A stretch of 64,000 nt of DNA, from positions 3,100,001 through 3,164,000 of the forward strand of contig NZ_CP031447.1 of NCBI RefSeq assembly GCF_003391095.1, read 5' to 3'. Position numbers and translations under genes: made by a program. This DNA is from Austwickia chelonae (GTDB taxonomy: Bacteria; Actinomycetota; Actinomycetes; Actinomycetales; Dermatophilaceae). Positions 42,212 to 50,463 of this stretch are shown here, one piece after another (within the stretch, counting starts at the first letter, position 1; each line of letters starts with the position of its first letter). Below the pieces are notes generated by a model. It was not told the origin of the DNA, ran no database searches, and saw only the letters and a list, made by a program, of their open reading frames with translations.

Positions 42212-43696
42212 TCACTCATCACCCAACACCGGCGGAGCCACCAACTCCGTATCCCCCCACACCTCATCCGACGCCACCAAAAACTCCGGACGAGCACGCA
42301 ACCCCCGATCACGCTCACCACCAGACCCACCACCCAACGGCACACCACCCTGACCAGCACCCCCACGACCACCCACCGAACCCACACCACCAGCACCACC
42401 AGTGCCACCAGGCCCAGCCCCAAAACCACCAGACCCACCCGCACCACGAGCCCAACCACCAGCACCACCGCCAGCGCTACCCGCACCCCCAGCGCTACCG
42501 CCGACACCACCAGAACCACCAACCCCACGGGCCCAACCACCACTACCAGCACTACCGCCAGCACCTACCCCCGCACCACCGGCACCACGAGCCCAACCAC
42601 CCCCAGCACCAACACCACCGGCACCACCAGGCACACCCGGCCGCACCCCACCCGGACCACCCGGCACCACCCCACCAGGCGGGAAACCACCACCAGGCGG
42701 CAACACCCCCACACCACCAGGAACCCCACCAGCACCACCCGGCAACCCACCACCAGGCGGCAACACCCCCACACCACCAGGACCCCCAGGACCACCCGGC
42801 ACAAAACCACCCGGACCACCCGGCACCCCACCCGGAGGCAGCGGCAACACCCCCACCGGAGCAAACACACCCCCACCACCAGAACCACCCGGCACACCCG
42901 GGCCACTCCCACCCGGACCACCAGGCACCCCAGAACCACCGCCACCCGGCAACCCCGGAACTACACCCCCACCACCAGAACCACCCGGAACCCCAGGAAC
43001 AACACCCCCACCTGGAGAACCCCCACCCGGGCCACCCGGCCACACACCAACCCCCGAACCACCCGACCGAACAGGCCCAACCCCAAGCCCACTCCCCGGC
43101 ATCCAATCCGACGCCGGACCCCCAGCACCCGTCAACGACTCCGGCGGCTCCTCTGACTCGTGAGTAGGTAACTCAGTCCAAGCCACGCCCCCCACACGGT
43201 CCCCCTGTTCCCGTGCGACCCGGTCCATCTCCTTCACCTTGGCGAGCAAGGCCTCCCGTGCTTCTTCTTCCTCTTGCCGCGCCCACCAATAGGACACCGA
43301 AGCCCGCACCCGAGGGATCACCCCCGTAGGCCTCTCGTAAGTCGCTTCCGGCGCCGGCAGCCCGGCGACCTCCCCCTGGTAACGCTCCATCGTCTGCCGG
43401 AAATCACCCACAGCGCCGCCGGCCGTCCCTGACGACGACGCCACCCCGCGCCCTGACGACGAGGTCTCCACCGTCCGCGACATCGCCGCCGCAGCAGCCT
43501 CCCCGCTCCACCCCGAACCAGACAGGCTCGCCAGCTTCTCCTGGAACTCCGCCGACAACCGGTCCACCTCAGCAGACGCCTTCTTGAAAGCGTCCACCGC
43601 GACAGCCATCTCCTCAGGACGCACACTCGCCGCCACGGCCTTCAACTCCGCCGAGCGCATCCCCTCGTACGCACCTTCACGAACACCACTCACCAC
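42212..43696 (-). CDS. Long Gly/Pro-rich ESX substrate with N-terminal WXG-type domain
   Basis: The product has 494 residues. Residues about 1-105 are helical with a SGSGWSGEAA turn (W-x-G), like WXG100/PPE-type substrates. Residues 105-185 are further helical. Residues about 190-455 are a low-complexity Gly/Pro/Val collagen-like region of PGGxGG repeats. The end is charged and specific: RARPEFLV, then DEVWGD and a terminal APPVLGDE. The GTG at 43696 has AAGGAG six bases upstream and is preferred to a TTG eight codons earlier. It is probably exported by this ESX system and may span or decorate the cell wall. The family is not named with certainty. Confidence 0.7.
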   Translation of the reverse strand: MVSGVREGAYEGMRSAELKAVAASVRPEEMAVAVDAFKKASAEVDRLSAEFQEKLASLSGSGWSGEAAAAAMSRTVETSSSGRGVASSSGTAGGAVGDFRQTMERYQGEVAGLPAPEATYERPTGVIPRVRASVSYWWARQEEEEAREALLAKVKEMDRVAREQGDRVGGVAWTELPTHESEEPPESLTGAGGPASDWMPGSGLGVGPVRSGGSGVGVWPGGPGGGSPGGGVVPGVPGGSGGGGVVPGLPGGGGSGVPGGPGGSGPGVPGGSGGGGVFAPVGVLPLPPGGVPGGPGGFVPGGPGGPGGVGVLPPGGGLPGGAGGVPGGVGVLPPGGGFPPGGVVPGGPGGVRPGVPGGAGGVGAGGGWARGAGGAGVGAGGSAGSGGWARGVGGSGGVGGSAGGAGSAGGGAGGWARGAGGSGGFGAGPGGTGGAGGVGSVGGRGGAGQGGVPLGGGSGGERDRGLRARPEFLVASDEVWGDTELVAPPVLGDE

Positions 43697-43750
43697 GAAC
43701 CACTCCTTCGTCCACTGCAATACACCGACATCAGACCACCCCGACCGTCA

Positions 43751-44503
43751 TCACAGCCTCGACAGAGCCACCCCCAGCACACGCGCCAGAACAGCCGTCG
43801 ACACCGGTTCCACCGTCACCCCGCTGTCATCACCCCACCGGACCACCCCGCCATCAGGCGCCGCGAAGAAATCACCCGACACCGGGCTCATCATCCGTTG
43901 CCCACCGATCTCACGACCCGCGCCCACAAAACCCCGGATCACCGAACGCGACGCCAGATCATCCATCCGCGCCTCGACGCCAGCAGGCATGCCCGCCGCA
44001 GCAGCAGCACGCGCACGGGCTCTCTCCGAAAGCCCGGCCTCCGCGGCCTGAGCCATCGCCATGACACCCTCCTGCGGCACGAACACCCGCGGCAGCGGCG
44101 CACCCAACATCGGAGGCAACGAACCAGCCACCGCCGCAGTCACCTGCGACCACGGCACCATCGACAACCGGACAGCCTCGAAAGACTCCTCCACCACCAC
44201 TGCGTCATTGCCCCGCACGATGCCCGCCGTGACCCGACGCGACTCGACAGCGTCCTTCTCGCCCAGCACGGTATAGGCGAAGGCCGCCGACTCCGGGGCC
44301 CGCATCACCCACAACAAACCGTCCAACCGGCGGATCATCGCCGACGACCACAGCCTGCGCCGCAAAGCCACCTCCGGGTCGAAGGCCCGGCCCAGCCCCT
44401 CTCGTACCGGGCGGGCAGGGCCCACCTTAAACGGGAAAGGCAGATGCACCCCGTTGTCCCACAAGAAGGACGCGAACTCCTCGCGGGTCAATGACTCAGA
44501 CAC
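43751..44503 (-). CDS. ESX-locus cytosolic protein, possibly EspG-like
   Basis: The 250-residue alpha/beta protein has no signal or membrane segment. Size, position among substrates, and the segments LWSSAMIRRLDGLLWVMRAPESAAF and an antiparallel-strand pattern loosely resemble EspG, the cytosolic chaperone that binds PE/PPE-type substrates. The match is by context and shape only. Ala-rich helices occupy residues 145-185. The GTG start has a weak ribosome binding site; the gene follows the 272-residue protein by 16 bases. Confidence 0.5.
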   Translation of the reverse strand: MSESLTREEFASFLWDNGVHLPFPFKVGPARPVREGLGRAFDPEVALRRRLWSSAMIRRLDGLLWVMRAPESAAFAYTVLGEKDAVESRRVTAGIVRGNDAVVVEESFEAVRLSMVPWSQVTAAVAGSLPPMLGAPLPRVFVPQEGVMAMAQAAEAGLSERARARAAAAAGMPAGVEARMDDLASRSVIRGFVGAGREIGGQRMMSPVSGDFFAAPDGGVVRWGDDSGVTVEPVSTAVLARVLGVALSRL

Positions 44504-44519
44504 CGCACACCCCGATCAC

Positions 44520-45338
44520 TCATGCGGCACCGCCGCCTGCCAAGACCTTCGACACCCCGTCAGGGCCCGCGATCACACCGCCGGCACCTGAGATGTCATA
44601 GACGTCCTTACCGATCCGTACCGCGAACTGCGCCACCTCCAAGGCCGTCGCACACGCCGACATCACCTCGGTGAGACGCACCAACAAGGCCACGACCCTG
44701 GCGACCTTCGCCGCCGCGAAGGCCGTACCGATCGCGCACTGCACAGCGCACGCAGCCTGCGCCGCCGCCACACTCGCACCCGCCGTGACCACGGCAGCAC
44801 CCGCACCGATCGCCTGCGTGGCGATACACCACTTCACGACCTGCACGATGATGCCCTTGACCAGGTCCTCGGCAGCAGACATGAGGTCGGCGCTGCCGTC
44901 CAAAGCCGTCGCCGCCGTGTCACACATCTGGGACACCTGCTCGCAGGCCTGGGCCATCCGGTCCGTCGCCGCACCGCAAGCATCCGCGGCCGCACCCATC
45001 CACTCGGCAGACGCGGCTTTGAACGCATCCTTGGACTCGTCCTTCACCGCGCGGAGTTCTGTCGCCGCGGCCCGCCACTGAGCAGAACACGCCGTCAACG
45101 CCGCCGGGTTTCCCGTGACCATCTGAAGCAGCTGCTTCAAAGGTGCGACCAGCTCCAGGATCAGATCCAGACCGTAAGCGATGATCGAGCCCAGCGGGTC
45201 AGCCACAAAACCCGCGGCCTCACCGACGAAAGAACCGATGTCCCCCATCAGCGGAGACAAGATCATCGTCAGCTCAGCCGCCGTCTGAACCCCCGACCCA
45301 GGGGTGCCCAGCCCTGCCGCTGCCGCAGCCCGAGTCAT
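44520..45338 (-). CDS. WXG-type helical ESX substrate with hydrophobic segments
   Basis: The 272-residue Ala-rich protein has a helical region at about 75-160 containing the AEWMGAAADACG turn (W-x-G position), as in WXG100/PPE-like proteins, preceded and followed by hydrophobic helices (about 30-70, and 165-235). Eight cysteines are present, which is high for such a protein. It is translationally coupled (ATGA) to the EspC-like gene upstream. It is probably a membrane-interacting or pore-type ESX substrate, but this is inference. Confidence 0.6.
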   Translation of the reverse strand: MTRAAAAAGLGTPGSGVQTAAELTMILSPLMGDIGSFVGEAAGFVADPLGSIIAYGLDLILELVAPLKQLLQMVTGNPAALTACSAQWRAAATELRAVKDESKDAFKAASAEWMGAAADACGAATDRMAQACEQVSQMCDTAATALDGSADLMSAAEDLVKGIIVQVVKWCIATQAIGAGAAVVTAGASVAAAQAACAVQCAIGTAFAAAKVARVVALLVRLTEVMSACATALEVAQFAVRIGKDVYDISGAGGVIAGPDGVSKVLAGGGAA

Positions 45339-45649
45339 AGCCTCTTCCCGATCTGGCGCAATGCCACTACGACCTTCCGGTCCTGCTCCTCATAACTCTG
45401 GGCGCTGGCCCGGCAGGACTCACTCAGCCGAGTGGCATAGTCAGCGATCTGCCCCAAAGACTTGTCCGCGCCCTGGTTCATCCGCTGGTAGTGGCTCTCC
45501 ACGAAGAGACCCACGACACCCCACGCCTGGCCGGGAACCGCTGCCGAGCGCGGCTTCGACTGAGCTGACGACACCTTCGACGAGACCTGGGCGAAGCTGC
45601 TCCCCAAGGTCCGCACGGCCTCCGGCGAAACCCTGAACTCACCACTCAT
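45335..45649 (-). CDS. EspC-like small ESX substrate
   Basis: The 104-residue protein resembles the EspC/DUF2580 family: residues 1-15 begin SGEFRVSPEAVR, two helices follow, and near the C-terminus the T7SS export motif Y-E-E-Q-D (Y-x-x-x-D) is present. EspC-type proteins are secreted with their partners by ESX systems. Both ends overlap neighbours by ATGA, so it is co-translated with the YbaB-like and 272-residue genes. Confidence 0.72.
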   Translation of the reverse strand: MSGEFRVSPEAVRTLGSSFAQVSSKVSSAQSKPRSAAVPGQAWGVVGLFVESHYQRMNQGADKSLGQIADYATRLSESCRASAQSYEEQDRKVVVALRQIGKRL

Positions 45650-46194
45650 GACTCGTCCTCGTCGTCGAACCAGTCGACGCCGCCCCTACGCCGGTCCTTC
45701 GGCGGAACGGCCCGCCCCGAAGGAGCGCCGCCCGGAGGACGGGGAGCCGCCTGCGGCTGGGAAGGCTGCGGCGGCTCCGGGTCCGCCTTCTTCTCCTTGC
45801 GCTGGTGGTAGTCGTTCTCGAAGGCCTCCGCGAGGCCGGTCGGGAAGCCGCCGCTGGCAATCGCACCGGCATCGAACCCCGTCAGATAAGGAGACACGGC
45901 TTCTTGCATCAGCGCAGACATCGATGTGGTGGCCTCCTTGATCGCCGCCATCACCGCGCTCTCGACCGCGCTCGGAGACTTACGGAGAATCTCCTCCGAG
46001 AACCGAATGCCGACGATATTGGCTCCAGAAGCCATCTCCACCCGCACGCCGCCACACGGAGAGCTACCGGTCACCTTGGCCTGGCTCACCTGCTCACGGA
46101 TGTTGTCGTACTGTTCACGCCATCCTTCGGCGACCGCAGTGATCTCGTCGATCTCCGGGGTCATCCCAAAGCGTTCTTGTTCTCGTCCGTTCAT
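45646..46194 (-). CDS. YbaB/EbfC-like (EspL-type) ESX-locus protein
   Basis: The 182-residue protein has a YbaB/EbfC domain in residues about 15-105 (GVRVEMASGANIVGIRFSEE is the typical strand-turn-strand), then a Pro-rich linker and an acidic end VDWFDDEDES. YbaB-like proteins such as EspL occur in mycobacterial ESX-1 loci and are thought to stabilise substrates or bind DNA; the role here is unknown. The ATG overlaps the stop of the upstream 100-residue gene (ATGA). Confidence 0.75.
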   Translation of the reverse strand: MNGREQERFGMTPEIDEITAVAEGWREQYDNIREQVSQAKVTGSSPCGGVRVEMASGANIVGIRFSEEILRKSPSAVESAVMAAIKEATTSMSALMQEAVSPYLTGFDAGAIASGGFPTGLAEAFENDYHQRKEKKADPEPPQPSQPQAAPRPPGGAPSGRAVPPKDRRRGGVDWFDDEDES

Positions 46195-46493
46195 CGACGC
46201 CTGGTCTCCTCGAAGTCGTCGTCATCGTCGTCGAACACCCACCGTGACGTCGACGAAGCAGGTAGTGGTTTGTGACCGGTCATCAGGAAACGTTGGCGTT
46301 GGACTTCTCGGCCCAAGGACTCCTGCACCTCCGTCATTGCTTTCGAGCTCTCCTCCGCGAGGCGTTGCCTCTGCTCTTCCCGTTGCCGGGCTGCTTCACG
46401 TTCACGTTCACGAGCCGCCTCGTGAGCCCTCTCGTCCTCAGCGGCGATCGCTGCCAGCTCGGCTTGCAACCGGTCCAGACTCGACGCGCCCAT
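46191..46493 (-). CDS. Short coiled-coil protein with acidic tail
   Basis: The 100-residue protein has a charged coiled coil (Arg/Glu/Ala-rich, residues about 10-60) and a C-terminal WVFDDDDDDFEE stretch. The aromatic-acidic ending resembles that of the downstream YbaB-like protein. It overlaps the 934-residue gene (TGATG) and the next gene (ATGA), so it is part of the same coupled operon. No family is recognised; a cytosolic adaptor for the large substrate is a guess. Confidence 0.6.
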   Translation of the reverse strand: MGASSLDRLQAELAAIAAEDERAHEAAREREREAARQREEQRQRLAEESSKAMTEVQESLGREVQRQRFLMTGHKPLPASSTSRWVFDDDDDDFEETRRR

Positions 46494-49297
46494 CAGCCGA
46501 CCACCGGCCCTTTCCGTTCCCAGATCTGTTCTTCATCGGGATCGACGACAGGTTCTTCCTTGGCGGCATAGCGACGTTTGATCTCCGCCTGCTGCCCTGC
46601 GCCACCGCCAAGCCCGCCCATCGGCGGCATCATCGGCATGCCCATCCCTCCCGGGCCGCGTTGCCCGCCGGCAGCTTCCCCACTTCCTGCGACAGGTGAC
46701 CCGCCAGGGGTCGGCCCGCCAGCAGGCTGCGATGTCAACGACCCGAACTGGGAAGGGCCTGCCAGAGAAGGTTTCTCAGGATGTCCAGCGACGCCTGCGC
46801 CAGACCCGCCGCCAACGGCACCGCCGCCACCGGGCAGGCCGCCACCGGGCAGGCCGCCACCGGGCAGGCCGCCGCCGGGTAGGCCGCCACCGGGAACAAC
46901 CGGGTCAGGAAGCTTCGGCAGGCTCCCCGCCCCCGGAGATCCGCCGAGGCCCCCACCTGCGACCGGGCTGCAGCCCGCGCCACCGCCCACCGAGGTCGGC
47001 AGCTGCCCCGGCACGCCAGGCAAGGTGCCCACCACTGGCGCCTGACCGCGAGGAAATTCATCCGTCCGTAAAGAGCCCTTCGGTGGCAACGTGGTTTTCG
47101 GTTTCTCCCCGTCACCGCCGGGGCAACCGTCCACCCCGCTGGGCACGACCGGCGACGGCATCTTCGGAATATCAGCAGGGGCACCAGCCCCGCCGGGAAC
47201 CGTCGGCGAGGGCATCTTCGGCAAGGTCACCCCGGGCCTGCCATCGCCAGTACCCCCGGTTCCCGGAGTACCGGCCTCACCGGGCAGGGTCTGCACCGGT
47301 GTTCTCGACTTGTCACCGGCGTCACCGCCGGGGCAGCCGCCCACCCCGCTGGGCACGACCGGCGACGGCATCTTCGGCACACCACCAGGAGCACCGGTCC
47401 CGCCGGGAACCGTCGGCGACGGCATCGTCGGCGTCGGCATCTTCGGTACGCCGCCCGGCTTACCGCCCCCTGCACCGCCTGCACTGCCTGCGCCCCCTGC
47501 ACTGCCTGCGCCCCCTGCGCCTCCGCCAGAGCCATTACCTCCGCCGGATCCTCCGGGCACCGTCGGTGAAGGGGCCTTCGGCGCTCCGCCAGGCTTCCCG
47601 GGAGCACGACCTGCCGGGGGTGTCTTCGGTGCCCCTCCCGGTTTGCGAGGCCCACCAGGAATGCCCGGGGAGGAGGGACCGCCACCGGATTTCACCGGCG
47701 GGAAAGGATTCGTGAATGATGTCAGAGCGGTCGACACCTTTGAATAAGACTCGTTAACAGACTTCTCGCATTGGCGGACCGCATTTTCGAAGCTCTCCTG
47801 CCGAGACTTGACAGTCTTCAGAAGCTGTTCGCTGGTCCAGGTCTTACTAGCCTGAATCGCCTTCTCCCGGAGCTCGGACTCCATTTTATCTTTAGCTGCA
47901 CCAAATGCAGCAGGGTCCGACTTGATAGTCGCAAGTATTCTGCCACTCTCCTTGACCCAGAAGTCGAGAGCAGATTTATTTCCGCTGATACTGTGCAGCA
48001 CCCACAGGTGGTCATTTGCGCCACCCTTACCCTGGGATATCTCCACAATCTTCTTAGCTTGCGCCCCATTCATCCCAGAGATGGTTCCGCCACCCCACAG
48101 GTCAGCGACAACCTCCGCCTTACGACCAACGAATGACTGCAGATTCCGCCCGGTGTCTTCGAGCCCAGATCCAGCATTCTTCATAGCGTCGGAAGTGCTG
48201 CTCGAGTAACCTTGGGTCCTGCTCGACGACGCCGAAAAGCTGTCTGCAGCACGCCCGTTCCAACTGCCAAGAATTTGTCCGGTCGCGTTTTTCGTCCCGT
48301 CGACGTAACCGGAGACGACGGCGCCGGAAGATCGGTACTTCTCACCCTCAGAGTAGACGGCACCGAAGTCCATCCCTCGCTCCCACCAGAGCTTCTTACG
48401 CATCTCTGGGACATCGAGCTTTCCGCCACCCGCAGCGGAATAGGCGTCATCGAACTCCGTGAAAAACTGCAGCGCCGGCTCCACAGAGGCCAGCATCGTG
48501 TCAGCCTTCCCTGTCACCGCCCCGGTCTTGCCCTGACGAAGAGCGTCTTGGATATCCTTCTTGCTCTTGTCAAGCTTGGATGTCAGATCTTTACGACGCT
48601 CGTCTCCATCTTTACCCATACCCGCGGGAGTGTTCTTCTCCCACCACTCCCGAGCACGAGCGGCCGCGCCTTCGCCCACACCTTTGATCTGATCGAAGGT
48701 ATCTTTCGCATCTTTGAGATTTTCTATCCCATCTTTTAAGCGCTTGCCGATACCTTCCTTATCTTTTGCATCAGCAGCATCCGCATCCTTCTTATCCTTA
48801 TTTGATTTCTTTTTGGCCGCCTCTGCCGCATCATTTGCCTCTTTAGCAGTTTTCTTTGCTTTTTCTGAAATCTGCTCAGCCTCTTTAGCCTTCGCTCGGG
48901 CCTCTTCTATACTTTTCGCAGATTTACCTGCATTATCTTCGGCCTTTTTTGCATACTCTTTGGCATCTTCAGCAGCTTTCACTGCAGTTTTTTCAGCTTC
49001 CTTGGCCTTATCGGCTGCAGAGCTCGCCTCATCAGCCGACTTCTTCGCCTCATCAGCTGATTTTTTCGTGTTTGCAGGCGGAGTTTTCGTGTCCGCAGGC
49101 GGGGTCTTCGTGTCCGCAGGCGGGGTCTTCGTGTCCGCAGGCGGAGTTTTCGTGTCCGCAGGCGGGGTCTTCGCCGCAGGAGGCTCCGGCTGATTCGTCT
49201 TCTTTCTGCGACCGCTGATCAGGTCCCAGATACTGCCGGCTGTGCTCCTCTTTTTCCTCCGACTTAAAGTTGAACTGCTAATAAGCTCGTCAGACAC
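46493..49297 (-). CDS. Very large chimeric ESX substrate
   Basis: The 934-residue protein has five parts. Residues 1-35 are basic. Residues 40-80 hold five tandem TPPADTK heptapeptides. Residues 80-190 are a Lys/Ala/Glu-rich long coiled coil. Residues about 200-540 are helical with a SWNGRAADSF turn (W-x-G) like WXG substrates. Residues 545-900 are Gly/Pro-rich with a repeated block containing PKMPSP, VVPSGV and CPGGD, and four GGLPG units. The end is charged: PVVDPDEEQIW, then PVVG. There is no signal peptide. It lies first in a chain of overlapping genes after the small WXG100-type genes. Part of the coding DNA around 48.7-49.0 kb is notably AT-richer. Confidence 0.72.
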   Translation of the reverse strand: MSDELISSSTLSRRKKRSTAGSIWDLISGRRKKTNQPEPPAAKTPPADTKTPPADTKTPPADTKTPPADTKTPPANTKKSADEAKKSADEASSAADKAKEAEKTAVKAAEDAKEYAKKAEDNAGKSAKSIEEARAKAKEAEQISEKAKKTAKEANDAAEAAKKKSNKDKKDADAADAKDKEGIGKRLKDGIENLKDAKDTFDQIKGVGEGAAARAREWWEKNTPAGMGKDGDERRKDLTSKLDKSKKDIQDALRQGKTGAVTGKADTMLASVEPALQFFTEFDDAYSAAGGGKLDVPEMRKKLWWERGMDFGAVYSEGEKYRSSGAVVSGYVDGTKNATGQILGSWNGRAADSFSASSSRTQGYSSSTSDAMKNAGSGLEDTGRNLQSFVGRKAEVVADLWGGGTISGMNGAQAKKIVEISQGKGGANDHLWVLHSISGNKSALDFWVKESGRILATIKSDPAAFGAAKDKMESELREKAIQASKTWTSEQLLKTVKSRQESFENAVRQCEKSVNESYSKVSTALTSFTNPFPPVKSGGGPSSPGIPGGPRKPGGAPKTPPAGRAPGKPGGAPKAPSPTVPGGSGGGNGSGGGAGGAGSAGGAGSAGGAGGGKPGGVPKMPTPTMPSPTVPGGTGAPGGVPKMPSPVVPSGVGGCPGGDAGDKSRTPVQTLPGEAGTPGTGGTGDGRPGVTLPKMPSPTVPGGAGAPADIPKMPSPVVPSGVDGCPGGDGEKPKTTLPPKGSLRTDEFPRGQAPVVGTLPGVPGQLPTSVGGGAGCSPVAGGGLGGSPGAGSLPKLPDPVVPGGGLPGGGLPGGGLPGGGLPGGGGAVGGGSGAGVAGHPEKPSLAGPSQFGSLTSQPAGGPTPGGSPVAGSGEAAGGQRGPGGMGMPMMPPMGGLGGGAGQQAEIKRRYAAKEEPVVDPDEEQIWERKGPVVG
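46824..46893 (-). repeat. 15-bp tandem repeat coding GGLPG units
   Basis: Four to five near-identical 15-base units (CCGCCACCGGGCAGG on the + strand) encode Gly-Gly-Leu-Pro-Gly repeats in the 934-residue substrate. One unit has two substitutions. Confidence 0.85.
49063..49167 (-). repeat. 21-bp tandem repeat coding TPPADTK
   Basis: Five 21-base units with few mismatches encode a Pro/Asp/Lys/Thr heptapeptide near the N-terminus of the 934-residue substrate. Edges are accurate to a few bases. Copy number may vary between strains without a frameshift. Confidence 0.8.
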
Positions 49298-49328
49298 GGC
49301 TACTCCTTGAAACCCGATCCATCAGATA

Positions 49329-49643
49329 TCAGCTCTTCGCCGCGCTCTGCAGATTCGATGCAGCAGTCTCATCCGTCGACTGGTACGCCGCAGCAGACTT
49401 CAGAATGCTCGATGACGTTGCATCCAGGGTCTTCCCCATATCGCCTACCGCAGAGCCGATTTCCAGCAGACCTGCTCGAATCTGAGCCCCGTACCGGGCG
49501 TAATGCTCCCCGATGTTTCCGCCGGTGATACCAGGTTCAGCAAGGCGCTGAGCCTCTTTAGACGTCGCTTGACCCGCGTCCTGAAAGGACCGTGCGCCCT
49601 TCCGCATAGCGTCATAAGTCGCCTTGACCGACCCGCCCGACAT
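49329..49643 (-). CDS. Small helical ESX substrate (EspC/WXG-like)
   Basis: The 104-residue helical protein has no clear W-x-G, instead a GGNIGEHYARYG turn between two helices, and near the C-terminus the export motif Y-Q-S-T-D. The same YQST occurs at the end of the EsxA-like protein, so the two are probably related or recognised alike. It lies between the WXG100 pair and the 934-residue gene. Confidence 0.7.
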   Translation of the reverse strand: MSGGSVKATYDAMRKGARSFQDAGQATSKEAQRLAEPGITGGNIGEHYARYGAQIRAGLLEIGSAVGDMGKTLDATSSSILKSAAAYQSTDETAASNLQSAAKS

Positions 49644-49807
49644 GCCCTTACACCTCTGCTCTCAACACGAACCATTCAAGACCCGGTGCCCCGAACACCG
49701 CGTATCTCCCGGGACATACCGAAGAGCACAGTGCTCTCCCCAACCGAAGAAAAACCACCGCTGGGTCGGTGCGACATCACGAAGTCGCACCGACCTAGCA
49801 GCACCAC
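49644..49807. other. Intergenic spacer within the ESX substrate cluster
   Basis: The 164-base gap holds an inverted repeat: GGTCGGTGCGA near 49765-49775 and TCGCACCGACC near 49785-49795. It lies after the EsxA-like gene on the minus strand and could act as a terminator or processing hairpin, allowing more WXG100 than downstream protein. Confidence 0.6.
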
Positions 49808-50092
49808 TCAGAAACGGCCGATGTTCGCCCGCTCGGTCGACTGGTAACCCTCGTTCGCCTGTGCCACGGCATTACCGATGGCGGCCAGCACCGCGTTGAG
49901 GTCGGCAGCAGCCTGGTCCCACTGACGCTGCTTCTCGTTGTAGTTGGTGGCAGCCTCACCCGTCCACGTGGAAACCATCGGAGCCAACATGCTCTTCAGG
50001 TCGCTCAGCTGCGCGTTCATCTGGTTTACCGTGGCGGTGACCCGCTGATGCGTGCCCGCGAGCCCACCGAAGTTCACACCGATCTCAGACAT
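49808..50092 (-). CDS. WXG100 protein, EsxA-like
   Basis: The 94-residue WXG100 protein is a helical hairpin with the turn S-T-W-T-G and the C-terminal export motif Y-Q-S-T-E. The ATG at 50092 has GGGAGG seven bases upstream; the longer open frame is rejected. It should pair with the adjacent EsxB-like protein as the heterodimer secreted by ESX systems. The end ANIGRF is short beyond the motif. Confidence 0.9.
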   Translation of the reverse strand: MSEIGVNFGGLAGTHQRVTATVNQMNAQLSDLKSMLAPMVSTWTGEAATNYNEKQRQWDQAAADLNAVLAAIGNAVAQANEGYQSTERANIGRF

Positions 50093-50151
50093 ACTGAAAC
50101 CTCCCATTTCTTCATGAAGTAACGTCTTGAAAGTGATCGCCGAACGGCGAA

Positions 50152-50463
50152 TCACATGTTGAGGCCGGAACCAGCAGAACGGACGGCCTGATCGCTCGCC
50201 TCTTCCTGCGCCTGGTAGGCCCGGCCCGAAGCAGCGATCTGCTCAGAAATACCCTGGAGAGCCTGGCTCAACTTGCCCGCATCTGCATCCCAACGCTGCA
50301 TCAGCTGCTGGAAAGTCGTTGCCGCCGAACCCTTCCAGTGACCGCTCACTCCGGCGATCTCGCCACGCAGCGAAGACAACTGGGCCTGAATGGCGCTGTT
50401 GACCTCATCGACCTTCGCCGAAGCCGACCGCATCTGGTCGGTCTGTGTCTGGAAACCCGACAT
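50152..50463 (-). CDS. WXG100 protein, EsxB-like
   Basis: The 103-residue WXG100 protein has the turn S-G-H-W-K-G and a C-terminal Y-Q-A-Q-E motif followed by about 18 residues, the CFP-10-like tail that docks on EccC. It precedes the EsxA-like gene by 59 bases and presumably forms a heterodimer with it. Confidence 0.9.
   Translation of the reverse strand: MSGFQTQTDQMRSASAKVDEVNSAIQAQLSSLRGEIAGVSGHWKGSAATTFQQLMQRWDADAGKLSQALQGISEQIAASGRAYQAQEEASDQAVRSAGSGLNM

Noticed and set aside
41906-43156. Rightward Thr/Pro/Arg-rich frames over the Gly/Pro substrate
   Set aside because: Low-complexity shadows of a Gly/Val repeat region; no start signal or family.
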